Shown here: positions 28,273 to 37,570 of the stretch, piece by piece | Layout of the letters: each line of letters begins with the position of its first letter | How positions within the stretch are numbered: the first letter of the stretch is position 1 | Source: Paenibacillus sp. FSL R5-0766 | Lineage (GTDB): Bacteria; Bacillota; Bacilli; Paenibacillales; Paenibacillaceae | NCBI RefSeq assembly: GCF_037971845.1 | Contig: NZ_CP150227.1 | Location: 3,720,001-3,784,000, forward strand | Direction of reading: 5' to 3' | DNA length: 64,000 bases | The notes under the pieces: model-generated | The model's database searches: none | The model's input: only the letters and a program-made list of their open reading frames with translations | What the model was told of the DNA's origin: nothing | Program-made: the position numbers and the translations under genes

Positions 28273-28473
28273 ATGAAAAACATTGTATTGAACGTACAAG
28301 GTATGAGCTGCCAACATTGTGTAAACTCCATCGAAGGTGCTCTGAAAGAAATTGGAGTGAGTGGCAAGGTGAACCTCAGTGATGATTCGGTTGAAGCGAC
28401 GTATGATGAAAATCAAGTTTCCTTGGAGCAAATTAAAGAAGTTATTGAAGAACAAGGCTACGAAGTAGCGTGA
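28273..28473 (+). CDS. copZ: copper chaperone CopZ
   Basis: A 66-residue single heavy-metal-associated (HMA) domain with the Cu(I)-binding motif GMSCQHC (about residues 11-17). It carries Cu(I) in the cytoplasm to CopA. AAGAAGGGACG precedes the ATG. It is the first gene of the copper operon, 29 bp before copA, under the CsoR-box promoter at 28138. Confidence 0.93.
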   Translation: MKNIVLNVQGMSCQHCVNSIEGALKEIGVSGKVNLSDDSVEATYDENQVSLEQIKEVIEEQGYEVA

Positions 28474-28502
28474 TTAATGGACGATAAGGGGAGTGAGTTA
28501 TT

Positions 28503-30941
28503 GTGGCAACAGCAGCGGCTCAGACGAAACAGTCGAGTATACAAATTACAGGTATGACCTGTGCAGCTTGTGCAAACAAAATCGAAAAAGGCCTCGGCAA
28601 AATGGACGGGGTCACATCAGCGAATGTTAACTTCGCTTTGGAAAAAGCAAGTGTAACGTATGATCCAACGAAAGTGGAAATGAAAGAACTTGAGGAAAAA
28701 ATCAAAAAACTTGGATATGGTTCCGTTTCAGAGGTTGCGCAATTCAATCTTGAAGGCATGACCTGTGCAGCATGTGCGAACAAAATTGAAAAAGGGCTGA
28801 ATAAGCTGCCCGGCGTGACTAACGCTACAGTAAACTTCGCCATGGAAACGGCCCGAGTTGAATTTTCCCCTGGTGAAGTTTCCATCGAAGACATGAAAAA
28901 CAAGGTGAATAAACTCGGTTATACGGCGATCGTCAAGCAAGACGGTACCAGTAATGGTGCAAGTGACCATCGTGCTAAAGAACTGAGTAATCAAAAACGG
29001 AAATTACTGATTTCGGCAATTCTTTCCTTGCCGCTGTTGTGGACTATGGTAGGTCACTTCTCGTTCACTTCATGGATCTATGTGCCGGAATTGTTTATGA
29101 ATCCGTGGTTCCAACTAATCCTGGCTACACCAGTACAATTTTACATTGGTAGACAGTTCTATGTGGGTGCATATAAGGCTCTCCGAAACAGGAGTGCCAA
29201 CATGGATGTGTTGGTAGCACTTGGCACCTCTGCAGCGTACTTCTACAGTTTATACTTGACCATTCAATGGTCAAGTATGGCTGAGGGGATGCATCATGGC
29301 CCATCCCTGTATTATGAAACGAGTGCGGTCCTTATTACTTTGGTTCTTATGGGTAAATTGTTTGAATCTCTTGCGAAAGGTCGAACATCAGAGGCAATTA
29401 AATCACTGATGAGTCTGCAGGCGAAGACGGCATTAGTAGTTCGGGATGGCAAAGAACTTACCATTCCAGTGGATGAAGTCATTGTAGGAGATGTTGTCCT
29501 TATTCGCCCAGGAGATAAAGTTCCTGTAGACGGAGAGGTGCTTGAAGGGATCTCATCTGTAGATGAATCCATGCTTACGGGTGAAAGCCTTCCAGTAGAG
29601 AAAAAAGTCGGAGATGCTGTGATTGGAGCTACGATTAATAAAAACGGTATTCTTCGGATCAAAGCAACCAAAGTAGGTAAAGAAACCGCTCTTGCACAAA
29701 TTATTAAGGTTGTTGAAGAAGCTCAGGGATCAAAAGCACCAATTCAGCGGGTAGCCGATGTGATCTCAGGCATATTCGTCCCGATCGTTGTAGGGATTGC
29801 AATAGTTGCTTTCGTGGTTTGGTACTTCTGGGTTACACCAGGCGATTTTGCAGGTTCTTTAGAAAAAGCAATTGCGATTCTTGTTATCGCATGTCCTTGT
29901 GCACTTGGACTTGCAACCCCAACATCCATTATGGCGGGGTCTGGTCGTTCGGCTGAACTAGGGGTGTTGTTCAAAGGTGGGGAGCATCTGGAGCAGACGC
30001 ATAAAATTGATGCGATCCTTCTCGATAAAACCGGTACTGTTACAAAAGGTAAACCTGAATTGACTGACGTCGTCGCTCTTGGCAATGAAAATGAATTCCT
30101 GAAACTTGTTGGAGCTGCCGAGAAAAATTCTGAGCATCCACTTGCAGAAGCCATCGTTATAGGCATCCAGGAACGAAATATCGAACTACCAGGAACTCAA
30201 TCCTTTGAAGCATTTCCGGGTTTCGGAATCCAGGCAATGGTTGAAGGTAAACAACTGCTCGTGGGTACACGTCGACTAATGGAAAAGTATAATATTGATG
30301 CAAAAGCAGCTTATCATTCGATGTCACGTTTGGAAGAAGCGGGGAAAACTGCGATGCTGGTTGCCATTGATGGCCAGTATGCAGGTATGGTGGCTGTAGC
30401 AGACACGATTAAGGAAACTTCGAAAGCTGCAGTGAGCCGTCTGAAAGAAATGGGTATTCAGGTCATTATGATTACAGGTGACAATGAACGGACGGCAAAA
30501 GCCATCGCTGCTCAAGTAGGTATTGACCACGTTCGTGCAGAGGCCTTACCTGAAGGAAAAGCGGAAGAAGTGAAAAAACTGCAATCTCAAGGTAAAAAAG
30601 TGGCCATGGTTGGCGATGGTATCAATGATGCACCCGCTTTGGCAACTGCAGATATTGGTATGGCGATTGGTACGGGGACAGATGTAGCGATGGAAGCAGC
30701 TGATGTAACACTCATGCGCGGCGATCTATCCAGTATTCCTGATGCTATCTACATGAGTCGTAAGACCATGCGCAACATTAAGCAAAACTTGTTCTGGGCA
30801 CTTGGTTACAACACCTTAGGCATTCCTATTGCAGCTATCGGTCTGTTAGCACCATGGGTTGCAGGCGCAGCCATGGCGTTGAGTTCGGTATCGGTCGTTC
30901 TGAACGCCCTGCGATTGCAACGCGTAAAAGTACGTCACTAG
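28503..30941 (+). CDS. copA: Cu(I)-exporting P1B-type ATPase CopA
   Basis: An 812-residue copper-exporting ATPase of the membrane. Two N-terminal HMA domains carry GMTCAAC (about residues 18-24 and 86-92). The membrane metal site is CPC in IACPCALG, the phosphorylated Asp is in DKTGT, the actuator motif is TGES, the P1B hallmark HP is in SEHPLAEA, and the hinge motif is GDGINDAP. Length matches Bacillus CopA. The start is GTG with AAGGGGAG 10 bases upstream. It exports excess Cu(I) delivered by CopZ. Confidence 0.97.
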   Translation: MATAAAQTKQSSIQITGMTCAACANKIEKGLGKMDGVTSANVNFALEKASVTYDPTKVEMKELEEKIKKLGYGSVSEVAQFNLEGMTCAACANKIEKGLNKLPGVTNATVNFAMETARVEFSPGEVSIEDMKNKVNKLGYTAIVKQDGTSNGASDHRAKELSNQKRKLLISAILSLPLLWTMVGHFSFTSWIYVPELFMNPWFQLILATPVQFYIGRQFYVGAYKALRNRSANMDVLVALGTSAAYFYSLYLTIQWSSMAEGMHHGPSLYYETSAVLITLVLMGKLFESLAKGRTSEAIKSLMSLQAKTALVVRDGKELTIPVDEVIVGDVVLIRPGDKVPVDGEVLEGISSVDESMLTGESLPVEKKVGDAVIGATINKNGILRIKATKVGKETALAQIIKVVEEAQGSKAPIQRVADVISGIFVPIVVGIAIVAFVVWYFWVTPGDFAGSLEKAIAILVIACPCALGLATPTSIMAGSGRSAELGVLFKGGEHLEQTHKIDAILLDKTGTVTKGKPELTDVVALGNENEFLKLVGAAEKNSEHPLAEAIVIGIQERNIELPGTQSFEAFPGFGIQAMVEGKQLLVGTRRLMEKYNIDAKAAYHSMSRLEEAGKTAMLVAIDGQYAGMVAVADTIKETSKAAVSRLKEMGIQVIMITGDNERTAKAIAAQVGIDHVRAEALPEGKAEEVKKLQSQGKKVAMVGDGINDAPALATADIGMAIGTGTDVAMEAADVTLMRGDLSSIPDAIYMSRKTMRNIKQNLFWALGYNTLGIPIAAIGLLAPWVAGAAMALSSVSVVLNALRLQRVKVRH

Positions 30942-30968
30942 TCAAGTACTAGAACAGGAGCGAACATA

Positions 30969-31850
30969 ATGATGAGGAGGAGTAAAAAAATCATGCTAAT
31001 GTTAACCGGTGTTTTAGCTTTTGGTATGTTGTCTGCTTGCGGAACCCCTAAAGAAAGTGCACATACAGATGGACATGGTGGTATGAATCATACTGAGATG
31101 AATTCTGAAACTGAAGGTGCGAGTCATGATCATGCAGGGCCTCATGCTGATTCAACAACAGCAAGTGCCCTTGAAACCTCGTTCTCCTTTGCATCAGGAG
31201 TGAAGGCCAATGAAAATTCACATCTGACAATCCAAATCAAGGACGTCGATGGCAATCCGGTTAATGAATTTGAAATGGGCCATGAAAAACGAATGCACCT
31301 TATCGTGGTGAGTAAAGATCTTTCTTACTTTAATCACATTCATCCTGATTATAAAGGCGATGGAAAGTTTGCGATTGAAACTTCATTTCCAGACGGTGGC
31401 GAATACAAAATCCTTGCCGACTTTGTACCAAAAGGTGGAGCGAGTACTACACCCAGTGAATGGGTGAACGTTGGGGGTCCAGAAAAAGCCCAAGAGCTTG
31501 TTCAAGCGGATTCCAAACTTGTAAAAGAAGTGGATGGTAAAAAAATCGAACTTTCATTGAGTACCAAAAAGGCCAACGAAGACGTAAATCTGACCTTTAA
31601 TATCATGGATGCGTCAACGAACGAAGGGATTAATAACCTGGAACAATACCTCGGTGCTGTAGGTCATGTTGTTATCCTTTCTGAGGATGCAGAGCAATAT
31701 CTGCATGTTCATCCAACAGAGGAAAAGGCAACAGGTCCAAAAGCGGAATTTATGACCTCCTTCCCGCATAGCGGAATCTATAAAATCTGGGGCCAATTCC
31801 AACATGATGGGGAAGTCTTTACAGTACCTTTCGTCGTAGATGTAAAGTGA
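30969..31850 (+). CDS. His/Met-rich lipoprotein with YtkA-like domains
   Basis: A 293-residue lipoprotein: signal peptide with lipobox LSAC (Cys about residue 19-20), then a His/Met-rich segment (HTDGHGGMNHTEM, HDHAGPHAD) that could bind copper outside the membrane. Two YtkA-like beta domains follow (about residues 65-165 and 180-290), each with a conserved HxH signature (FNHIHPDYKG; YLHVHPTEE). Its place directly after copA, 27 bp downstream, supports an extracellular copper-binding or delivery role; this role is inferred. Similar proteins accompany copper operons in Bacillales. Confidence 0.82.
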   Translation: MMRRSKKIMLMLTGVLAFGMLSACGTPKESAHTDGHGGMNHTEMNSETEGASHDHAGPHADSTTASALETSFSFASGVKANENSHLTIQIKDVDGNPVNEFEMGHEKRMHLIVVSKDLSYFNHIHPDYKGDGKFAIETSFPDGGEYKILADFVPKGGASTTPSEWVNVGGPEKAQELVQADSKLVKEVDGKKIELSLSTKKANEDVNLTFNIMDASTNEGINNLEQYLGAVGHVVILSEDAEQYLHVHPTEEKATGPKAEFMTSFPHSGIYKIWGQFQHDGEVFTVPFVVDVK

Positions 31851-31866
31851 GTAGAGAGGTATGAGC

Positions 31867-32496
31867 ATGGGAGATACAATTAAAATAGCGATTAGTCCAG
31901 CAATCCAACTGGGTGGAAGCTTATTCACTCCAGAGCAACTAGTTAAAATTGGCGAGATTATTGGTCCAGATTCAAAAGTGGAGATGACACCCTTTAAGCA
32001 ACTCTACGCAGAAGTATCGATTGAACAACGAGATCAGATCAAAAATGAACTTGAAGATCACGGTCTTGAAATAAACCCTGCAGGATTTGTAACCAAAAGT
32101 CTGATCGCTTGCAACTTTTGTAGAGGTGCAGAAGAAGCAGGAATGGAAACAGCCAAAAATTTAAATCAAGCCATTTCCGGTATCGATACGCCTACACCAC
32201 TCAAGATTGGATATGCTGGATGCGCCTTAGGCACTAGTGAACCGTTGATTAAGGATATTGGGATCGTCAAGATGCGCGATAAGTTCGATGTTTATGTTGG
32301 TGGCGAGTCGAAGGGGCTTAAAACCTCCTTTGCCACGCTGTTAAGTTCCGGATTAACGGAGGATCAGCTTATTCCTTTCGTTACTGCAATTATTGATTAT
32401 TATAAAAACCATGCGAAAGGCAAAGAAAAATTCAGCAAATTCGTTAATCGAATGACACTGGAAAACTTGAAGTCTATGACGCTTGAAAGGGGGTGA
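31867..32496 (+). CDS. nitrite/sulfite reductase-like half protein (siroheme/4Fe-4S domain homologue)
   Basis: A 209-residue protein matching one ferredoxin-like half plus one 4Fe-4S/siroheme half of the NIR/SIR fold. The N-terminal part ...GSLFTPEQLVKIGEII is the half-domain; ACNFCRGAEEAG (about residues 80-91) and GYAGCALGTSEPLIKDIG (about residues 118-135) correspond to the two Cys clusters. Normal NIR/SIR enzymes have four cluster Cys; here the second motif keeps only one Cys. It is thus not a complete reductase. Start ATG 31867 suits the ribosome binding site AGAGAGG better than ATG 31861. Cotranscription with copper genes and two CopZ proteins suggests a metal- or sulfur-linked role; that role is unproven. 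Confidence 0.75.
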   Translation: MGDTIKIAISPAIQLGGSLFTPEQLVKIGEIIGPDSKVEMTPFKQLYAEVSIEQRDQIKNELEDHGLEINPAGFVTKSLIACNFCRGAEEAGMETAKNLNQAISGIDTPTPLKIGYAGCALGTSEPLIKDIGIVKMRDKFDVYVGGESKGLKTSFATLLSSGLTEDQLIPFVTAIIDYYKNHAKGKEKFSKFVNRMTLENLKSMTLERG

Positions 32497-32501
32497 AAAC
32501 A

Positions 32502-32705
32502 GTGAAAGAAGCAACTGTAAAAATTCAAGGTATGTCTTGCCGTTCTTGTGTATCTAAAATTGAAGGTGCAATTAGCGCTCTTGGCGCTGAAGGCCACGTA
32601 AATTTCGAACAGGGAACAGTAGAAGTTCGATTTGACGATTCTAAAGTTCAAATCGCTGAAATTGAAGAAGCGATCCGTAAAAAAGGATATAACGTCGGAG
32701 CGTAA
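32502..32705 (+). CDS. second CopZ-like HMA-domain protein
   Basis: A 67-residue HMA domain with GMSCRSC (about residues 8-14 from this start). It binds Cu(I) or another soft metal. It starts at GTG 32502 with AAAGGGGG about 8 bases upstream; an alternative GTG at 32493 overlaps the preceding stop. The sequence differs from copZ (28273), so it is not a recent duplicate. It sits between the NIR/SIR-like gene and the glutaredoxin-like gene, suggesting the three act together. Confidence 0.85.
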   Translation: MKEATVKIQGMSCRSCVSKIEGAISALGAEGHVNFEQGTVEVRFDDSKVQIAEIEEAIRKKGYNVGA

Positions 32706-32738
32706 TATATATTGAAATACAAGGGAGAGTAATTGGGC

Positions 32739-32978
32739 ATGACGGAATCCATTCAGATTTATTCAATCCCAACCTGTAGCGATTGCAATTATGCTAAACG
32801 TTACTTTAAAGAGCGTGAACTTCCCTATACGGATTACAATTGTGAAGAAGACGCCAAGTACGCTGAGGAAGTCTGGAACCTGACTGGCAAACAGGTTGTT
32901 CCAACCCTTGTCATTGGAGATAAGGTCTTTGTAGGCTTTGCCGAAAATCTCACTGAAATCAGTGAGTTAGTTAAGTAA
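32739..32978 (+). CDS. glutaredoxin-like protein (NrdH/YruB type)
   Basis: A 79-residue thioredoxin-fold protein with the redox motif CSDC (in SIPTCSDCNYAKRY, about residues 9-22), the cis-Pro TVPT-type segment as VVPTLVIG, and a GFAENLTEI C-terminus. It should reduce disulfides or bind a metal through its CxxC. Ribosome binding site AAGGGAGAG. It is the last structural gene of the copper operon before a terminator and csoR. Confidence 0.87.
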   Translation: MTESIQIYSIPTCSDCNYAKRYFKERELPYTDYNCEEDAKYAEEVWNLTGKQVVPTLVIGDKVFVGFAENLTEISELVK

Positions 32979-32985
32979 CTCTTAT

Positions 32986-33016
32986 GACCCCGGTCACTTC
33001 CGACTGGGGTTATTCT
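32986..33016 (+). terminator. terminator of the copper operon
   Basis: ACCCC-gGTC-acttcc-GACt-GGGGT stem followed by TATTCTTAATAT. Confidence 0.75.
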
Positions 33017-33068
33017 TAATATAAATAGCCCTTTGACTGATATATTGTTGTAGGAACTTCTTGCTCCC

Positions 33069-33098
33069 TTTACATAGGGTAGGGGGGGATGGTAATGT
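33069..33098 (+). promoter_or_regulatory. csoR promoter with CsoR-box-like site
   Basis: ACATAGGGTAGGGGGGGATGG (33072-33092) closely matches the copZ site. A possible -35 TTTACA (33069-33074) and -10 TAATGT (33093-33098) with an 18-bp spacer would again place the box inside the promoter, indicating autoregulation. Confidence 0.65.
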
Positions 33099-33120
33099 GT
33101 AAATAAAGGAGTTGATCTAC

Positions 33121-33450
33121 TTGGATGATACGATACTTGAGGCCGCCTCATGTGACCATACATCTTCAAACGAGCGGAAAAGCCATCATTCGGAGAGTAC
33201 AAAGCGAAAGTTAATTAGCCGTTTGAATCGGATTGAAGGGCAAGTGCGTGGAGTAAAAGGAATGATTGAGAAGGATACGTATTGTGATGACGTATTACAC
33301 CAAATTGCCTCCATTCAATCCGCGTTGAATGGAGTAGGAAAGCAGCTTTTGGAACATCATATGAAAAGCTGTGTCATTGAACGCATTTCAGAGGGCGATC
33401 ACAAAGTTTTGGATGAATTGATGATCACTGTAAATAAGTTAATTAAATAA
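33121..33450 (+). CDS. csoR: copper-sensing repressor CsoR
   Basis: A 109-residue CsoR/DUF156 protein. The Cu(I) ligands are visible as Cys in KDTYCDDVL, His in LEHHMKSC and Cys in the same stretch. The family signature RLNRIEGQVRGVKGMIE is at about residues 34-50. TTG 33121 is the likely start, 10 bases after AAAGGAG; the TTG at 33112 is too close. It represses the copZ operon and probably itself; Cu(I) releases it. A dispersed-family terminator follows at 33558. Confidence 0.93.
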   Translation: MDDTILEAASCDHTSSNERKSHHSESTKRKLISRLNRIEGQVRGVKGMIEKDTYCDDVLHQIASIQSALNGVGKQLLEHHMKSCVIERISEGDHKVLDELMITVNKLIK

Positions 33451-33557
33451 GCTATGGGTGGTACCTCTCGTTGTATTCAGGCAAATGCCCCATCAAGGTT
33501 AATTTTATTAGGGTTAGTGGTGAAAAGAATGTCAGGAACGAGAATATGTTTCCGTTG

Positions 33558-33583
33558 AGTCGCTATTATAGCGGCTTTTTTTG
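33558..33583 (+). terminator. terminator of csoR (dispersed hairpin family)
   Basis: AGTCGCTAT-t-ATAGCGGCT + T7. Confidence 0.82.
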
Positions 33584-33907
33584 TTTTACTAAAAAAATGT
33601 GATGTGGCGAGATAAAAGCAGCTGTTAAGCTGACAATTATAGATTCGGTGAAAAAGTTTAAAACGTTCGTTAACATATGCAAAAACGGCGGGAGCTTTAA
33701 TATAGCTTTTCTATCAGATAGACAAAGCATAAAAGTAACATCAATTGTTAATTATTTAGTCGTTATCTATTTATCAAATCATTCCGAAATTCTGATTTAT
33801 GGAAAATAAATAATACAAATCCATACCATTTTTCTATTTTTATTTTTAAAATACGATGTTATTCATCACTTTACGATATGCAATGACTACATTTACAAAA
33901 TCCATCA
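33584..33907. other. AT-rich region before the PKS cluster
   Basis: No gene recognised. It marks the boundary between the copper operon and the polyketide cluster. Confidence 0.6.
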
Positions 33908-33936
33908 TTTACAAAAATTACAAAATTGATTATAGT
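33908..33936 (+). promoter_or_regulatory. putative sigma-A promoter of the PKS operon
   Basis: TTTACA, exactly 17 bp, TATAGT, about 170 bp upstream of the first PKS-cluster gene. The leader contains a short TCCCtgatcaacGGGGA stem. No regulator gene is adjacent. Confidence 0.6.
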
Positions 33937-34108
33937 ATATTCAACAAGCTTTTCAACTAATTCAATCGTTGTTTCGGCACGTTGAAGATAGGAAAATGCA
34001 CATATAATGATAGTTTTGTGTTAAATTACAAACTTCTGTCCCTGATCAACGGGGATAGCGGAGTTTATTTGATATGTCTATTGATGTGCTTGTAAGGAGG
34101 TGCTCAGA

Positions 34109-37100
34109 CTGAGCGATTCCGTTGTTTTTATGTTTTCTGGACAAGGATCGCAGTATCCGCAGATGGGGAAGGAGCTGTTTGAGCAGGATGCATTGTTCAG
34201 AGAAACGATGCTTGCTCTGGATCAAACGGTTTTGGAATGCGGGGGCGAGTCAATCGTCCAGTATATGTACGGCGAATCGTCAACCGATGAGGACCGCTTC
34301 GAACGTACAATTCTGTCGCATCCCGCCATCTACATGGTGGAGTATGCACTTGCCCAATCGTTATTGACTCGTGGCGTGATACCTGATTACGTCCTTGGCA
34401 GCAGCCTTGGGGAATTTGCCGCCGCTGCGATTGCAGGCGTATTCAGTGCAAAAGATGGCTTGCGCTGTGTTATGAAGCAGGCAATACGATTCGAGCAACA
34501 TTGCCCTTCTGGCGCGATGTTAGCGATATTGGGAGATGCATCTCTATATCCGGAACTTCCGGAAATTGAATATTGTACCTTGGTGTCCGTCAATTATGAC
34601 GGGCATTTTGTTATTTCCGGATCGGTGCATACACTGGAAAAAGCACAGGAGTGGCTCACATCGCATGCTGTGTTTAGTCAGATGCTCCCGGTTTCTTTTG
34701 CCTATCATTCTCAATGGATTGATAGCGCAGAGGCAGCATACACGGAAGATTTGCAGGCATTTACATTTGCAGCCCCTAATATCCCGTTAATCTCCTGTAT
34801 GACTGGAGGGGAGGCTGGCCGAATTGCACATAATCACTTCTGGCAGGTTGCGCGAAAACCAATTCTCTTTCGCGAAGCAATACAAAAGCTTGAATCTGCC
34901 GGACCGCATCACTATATCGATATCAGTCCGGGCGGTACGCTTGCAGGTTTTGTGAAGCGGCTTGCAGACAAACAAGCTTCATCAGCTGCGGTCGTTTTGT
35001 TATCTCCCTTTTACAGGGATAAGGAACAATTGGAGAGCGTGGCTAGGCAATATCAACAGCCGTCCATGAACATTCAGAGGGGAGAGCAGAACATGAGGGC
35101 TTATGTATTTCCAGGGCAAGGCTCGCAGTTCAAGGGCATGGGGCACGACGTTTGGAATCTTTATCCGGACTTGGTCCGCACCGCAGATGAAATATTGGGA
35201 TATTCCATACGCGAGCTGTGTCTTGCGGACCCCGGAGACCGACTCAAACGTACGGAATACACCCAGCCGGCCCTGTACACCGTGAATGCCCTGATGTACT
35301 ACAGGGAACTTGAGCAACAGGGGAAGCCGGACTATGTTGCGGGACACAGTTTGGGTGAATTTAATGCGTTGCTGGCTGCAGGCGTGTTTGATTTTGCAAC
35401 CGGACTACGTATCGTCCAGTTCCGCGGTGAATTAATGGGAAGGGCAGAGGGCGGTGGGATGGCAGCTGTGATCGGGCTGCATTCGGATGTTGTGGGTAAG
35501 ATTCTTGCGCAGCATGGCCTTGACCACTTGGATATTGCTAATATGAACAGTCCCAGTCAGATCGTTATTTCAGGTCCGCAGGATTTGCTAGTCCAGGCGA
35601 AGTCTGTGTTTGAGCAGGAAGGTGCATCCAATTACGTCATCTTGAATGTGAGCGGCGCATTTCACTCCAGATATATGGAAACAGCCAAGCAGCAATTTGC
35701 TGCATATCTCAAGCAATTTCAGTTTGCTGCCCCGACGCTATCCGTTATTTCCAATGTTGGGGCAAGACCCTATACAATCGATCATCTGCAACACAACATG
35801 GTGGAGCAGTTGACGTCCTCTGTGCAATGGACCGATACCATTCGATATCTGATGGGAAAAGGGGTTAACGATATTGTACAGATTGGACCCGGGACGGCTC
35901 TAAGCAAACTCGTAAAGGCTATCCAGGCTCAGGCCAAGCCACTTTTTGTGGAGAAATTATCTGTGGAACCGCCTCCGGCTTCACTCGCAGTGATAAAGGA
36001 CGTACCTAAAGATGAATCATTGCGAGTGTCTGAGACCGCTGCCCATCCGTTCAGCAGTTCGCGGCGTTTCCAATCTGAACGGATGGGCAGCGCTGAATTC
36101 AGGCAGGATTATGGTGCCAGGCTGGCGTACGTTGCGGGAGGCATGTTTGGCGGCATTTCATCTGTGGCGATGATCACAACACTTGCAAAAGCTGGTATGG
36201 TCGGCTTTCTTGGAACAGGTGGACTGCGCGCTAAAGAAGTGGAAGAGGCGGTGATGTCCATCCGGCAAGAATTGCCTGTCCAACATTGCTGGGGATTAAA
36301 TGTGCTTCATGATCCTCTCCACCCTCAGCGCGAGGAAGAGATAATCAAGTTAATGCTTAGATTGGGCCTGAACAAGATGGAAGCTAAAGGATTTCTGGGC
36401 ATGACTCCGGCACTTATCCAATATCGGGTCAAAGGAATCTATCGTAGATCCGATGGTACTGTGGCTTCATCTCATCTTCTTCTCGCCAAATGCTCTCGTC
36501 CAGAGGTGGCAGAGCTGTTCATGAGTCCAGCTCCGCAACATATGCTGGACCAATTGCTGGTTGAAGGACGCATTTCTGCTGAACAGGCCCAATGGGCGCA
36601 GCAATTGCCGATGGCAGATGACATCTGTGCAGAAGCCGACTGTGCAGGATATACCGATGGTGCAGTATCCATGACCCTGCTGCCTGCCATGCTGTCCCTG
36701 CGCAATCAGATGATGAAAAAACATGGCTACGCCAAAGCACTCCGAGTCGGTGCAGCTGGAGGTATTGGTACACCCCAGGCGGCTGCGGCAGTATTTGTCA
36801 TGGGGGCAGACTTTATTCTGACCGGCTCGATTAATCAATGTACGGTCGAAGCCAATACTAGCCAACTCGTAAAGGAACTGCTTCAGCAAATCAACGTTCA
36901 GGATACCGGATATGCGCCCGCAGCAGGCATGTTTGAACTGGGAGGCAAGGTACAGGTGCTGAAGAAAGGTGTTTATTTTCCTGCGCGTGCTAACAAACTG
37001 CATGAACTGTATCGCCAGTACGACAGCATCGACGAGATCGATGAGAAAACAAAAACAAGGCTTCAGGAGCAGTATTTCAAAAGGAGCTTTGACAGCATTT

Positions 37101-37411
37101 ACGCGGAGATGGAATCCGCTCTTACAACCCAGGAGAGAGCACTTGCCGAACGTAGTCCCAAGGCCAGAATGGCCGTTATTTTCAAATGGTATCTGGAGCA
37201 CTCCGCCAAACTGGCGCTTCAGGGGGATGAGAATCATCAGCACAGGGTGGACTTTCAAGTATATTGCGGTCCGGCACTCGGTGCTTTTAATCAGTGGGTA
37301 CAAGGAACAACGCTCGAATCCTGGACACAGCGCCATGTGCATCTGATCGGAGAGAAGTTAATGGAAGAAACAGCCCAGCTACTTAACGAAAGCCTGCTTC
37401 AACTGGTATAA
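34109..37411 (+). CDS. trans-acting acyl hydrolase-acyltransferase-enoyl reductase (AH-AT-ER) of a trans-AT PKS
   Basis: About 1,100 residues in three domains. (1) Residues 5-300, AT-like with GSSLGE (Ser about 99) but lacking the Arg that binds malonate at the usual QFRGELM position; this suggests a proofreading acyl hydrolase. (2) Residues 325-600, AT with GHSLGE (Ser about 414), FRGELM Arg and GAFHS, predicted to load malonyl units on all ACPs. (3) Residues 665-1085, PfaD/PksE-like FMN enoyl reductase with VGAAGGIGTPQAAA. The PKS proteins lack working AT domains, so this one serves in trans. AAGGAGG ends at 34100 and the first well-spaced codon is CTG 34109; the in-frame GTG at 34100 lies inside the ribosome binding site. 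An internal site (AGGGGAG...ATG 35093) precedes domain 2, as if two genes had fused. Confidence 0.92.
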   Translation: MSDSVVFMFSGQGSQYPQMGKELFEQDALFRETMLALDQTVLECGGESIVQYMYGESSTDEDRFERTILSHPAIYMVEYALAQSLLTRGVIPDYVLGSSLGEFAAAAIAGVFSAKDGLRCVMKQAIRFEQHCPSGAMLAILGDASLYPELPEIEYCTLVSVNYDGHFVISGSVHTLEKAQEWLTSHAVFSQMLPVSFAYHSQWIDSAEAAYTEDLQAFTFAAPNIPLISCMTGGEAGRIAHNHFWQVARKPILFREAIQKLESAGPHHYIDISPGGTLAGFVKRLADKQASSAAVVLLSPFYRDKEQLESVARQYQQPSMNIQRGEQNMRAYVFPGQGSQFKGMGHDVWNLYPDLVRTADEILGYSIRELCLADPGDRLKRTEYTQPALYTVNALMYYRELEQQGKPDYVAGHSLGEFNALLAAGVFDFATGLRIVQFRGELMGRAEGGGMAAVIGLHSDVVGKILAQHGLDHLDIANMNSPSQIVISGPQDLLVQAKSVFEQEGASNYVILNVSGAFHSRYMETAKQQFAAYLKQFQFAAPTLSVISNVGARPYTIDHLQHNMVEQLTSSVQWTDTIRYLMGKGVNDIVQIGPGTALSKLVKAIQAQAKPLFVEKLSVEPPPASLAVIKDVPKDESLRVSETAAHPFSSSRRFQSERMGSAEFRQDYGARLAYVAGGMFGGISSVAMITTLAKAGMVGFLGTGGLRAKEVEEAVMSIRQELPVQHCWGLNVLHDPLHPQREEEIIKLMLRLGLNKMEAKGFLGMTPALIQYRVKGIYRRSDGTVASSHLLLAKCSRPEVAELFMSPAPQHMLDQLLVEGRISAEQAQWAQQLPMADDICAEADCAGYTDGAVSMTLLPAMLSLRNQMMKKHGYAKALRVGAAGGIGTPQAAAAVFVMGADFILTGSINQCTVEANTSQLVKELLQQINVQDTGYAPAAGMFELGGKVQVLKKGVYFPARANKLHELYRQYDSIDEIDEKTKTRLQEQYFKRSFDSIYAEMESALTTQERALAERSPKARMAVIFKWYLEHSAKLALQGDENHQHRVDFQVYCGPALGAFNQWVQGTTLESWTQRHVHLIGEKLMEETAQLLNESLLQLV

Positions 37412-37570
37412 AACGGCCCAGCACAATTAGATGCGCAGTGAGACAAGTCAATAAGGAGCCATTCCTGTAATGAAGTAATTTGAGCTTTGAATGAAAAATG
37501 CGCCTCTAGTATACTGGGAATCGTTGTTCCGGACAAGAACAATACCCACATACGAAAAGAGGCGCACATA

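Noticed and set aside
33937..34108. Riboswitch in the PKS leader
   Set aside because: Only a short TCCC/GGGGA stem is visible; no known aptamer core was recognised.
36467..37342. Open frame of 291 codons on the minus strand within the AH-AT-ER gene
   Set aside because: It is antisense to a well-supported ER domain, and its Cys/His-rich odd composition is that of a shadow frame.
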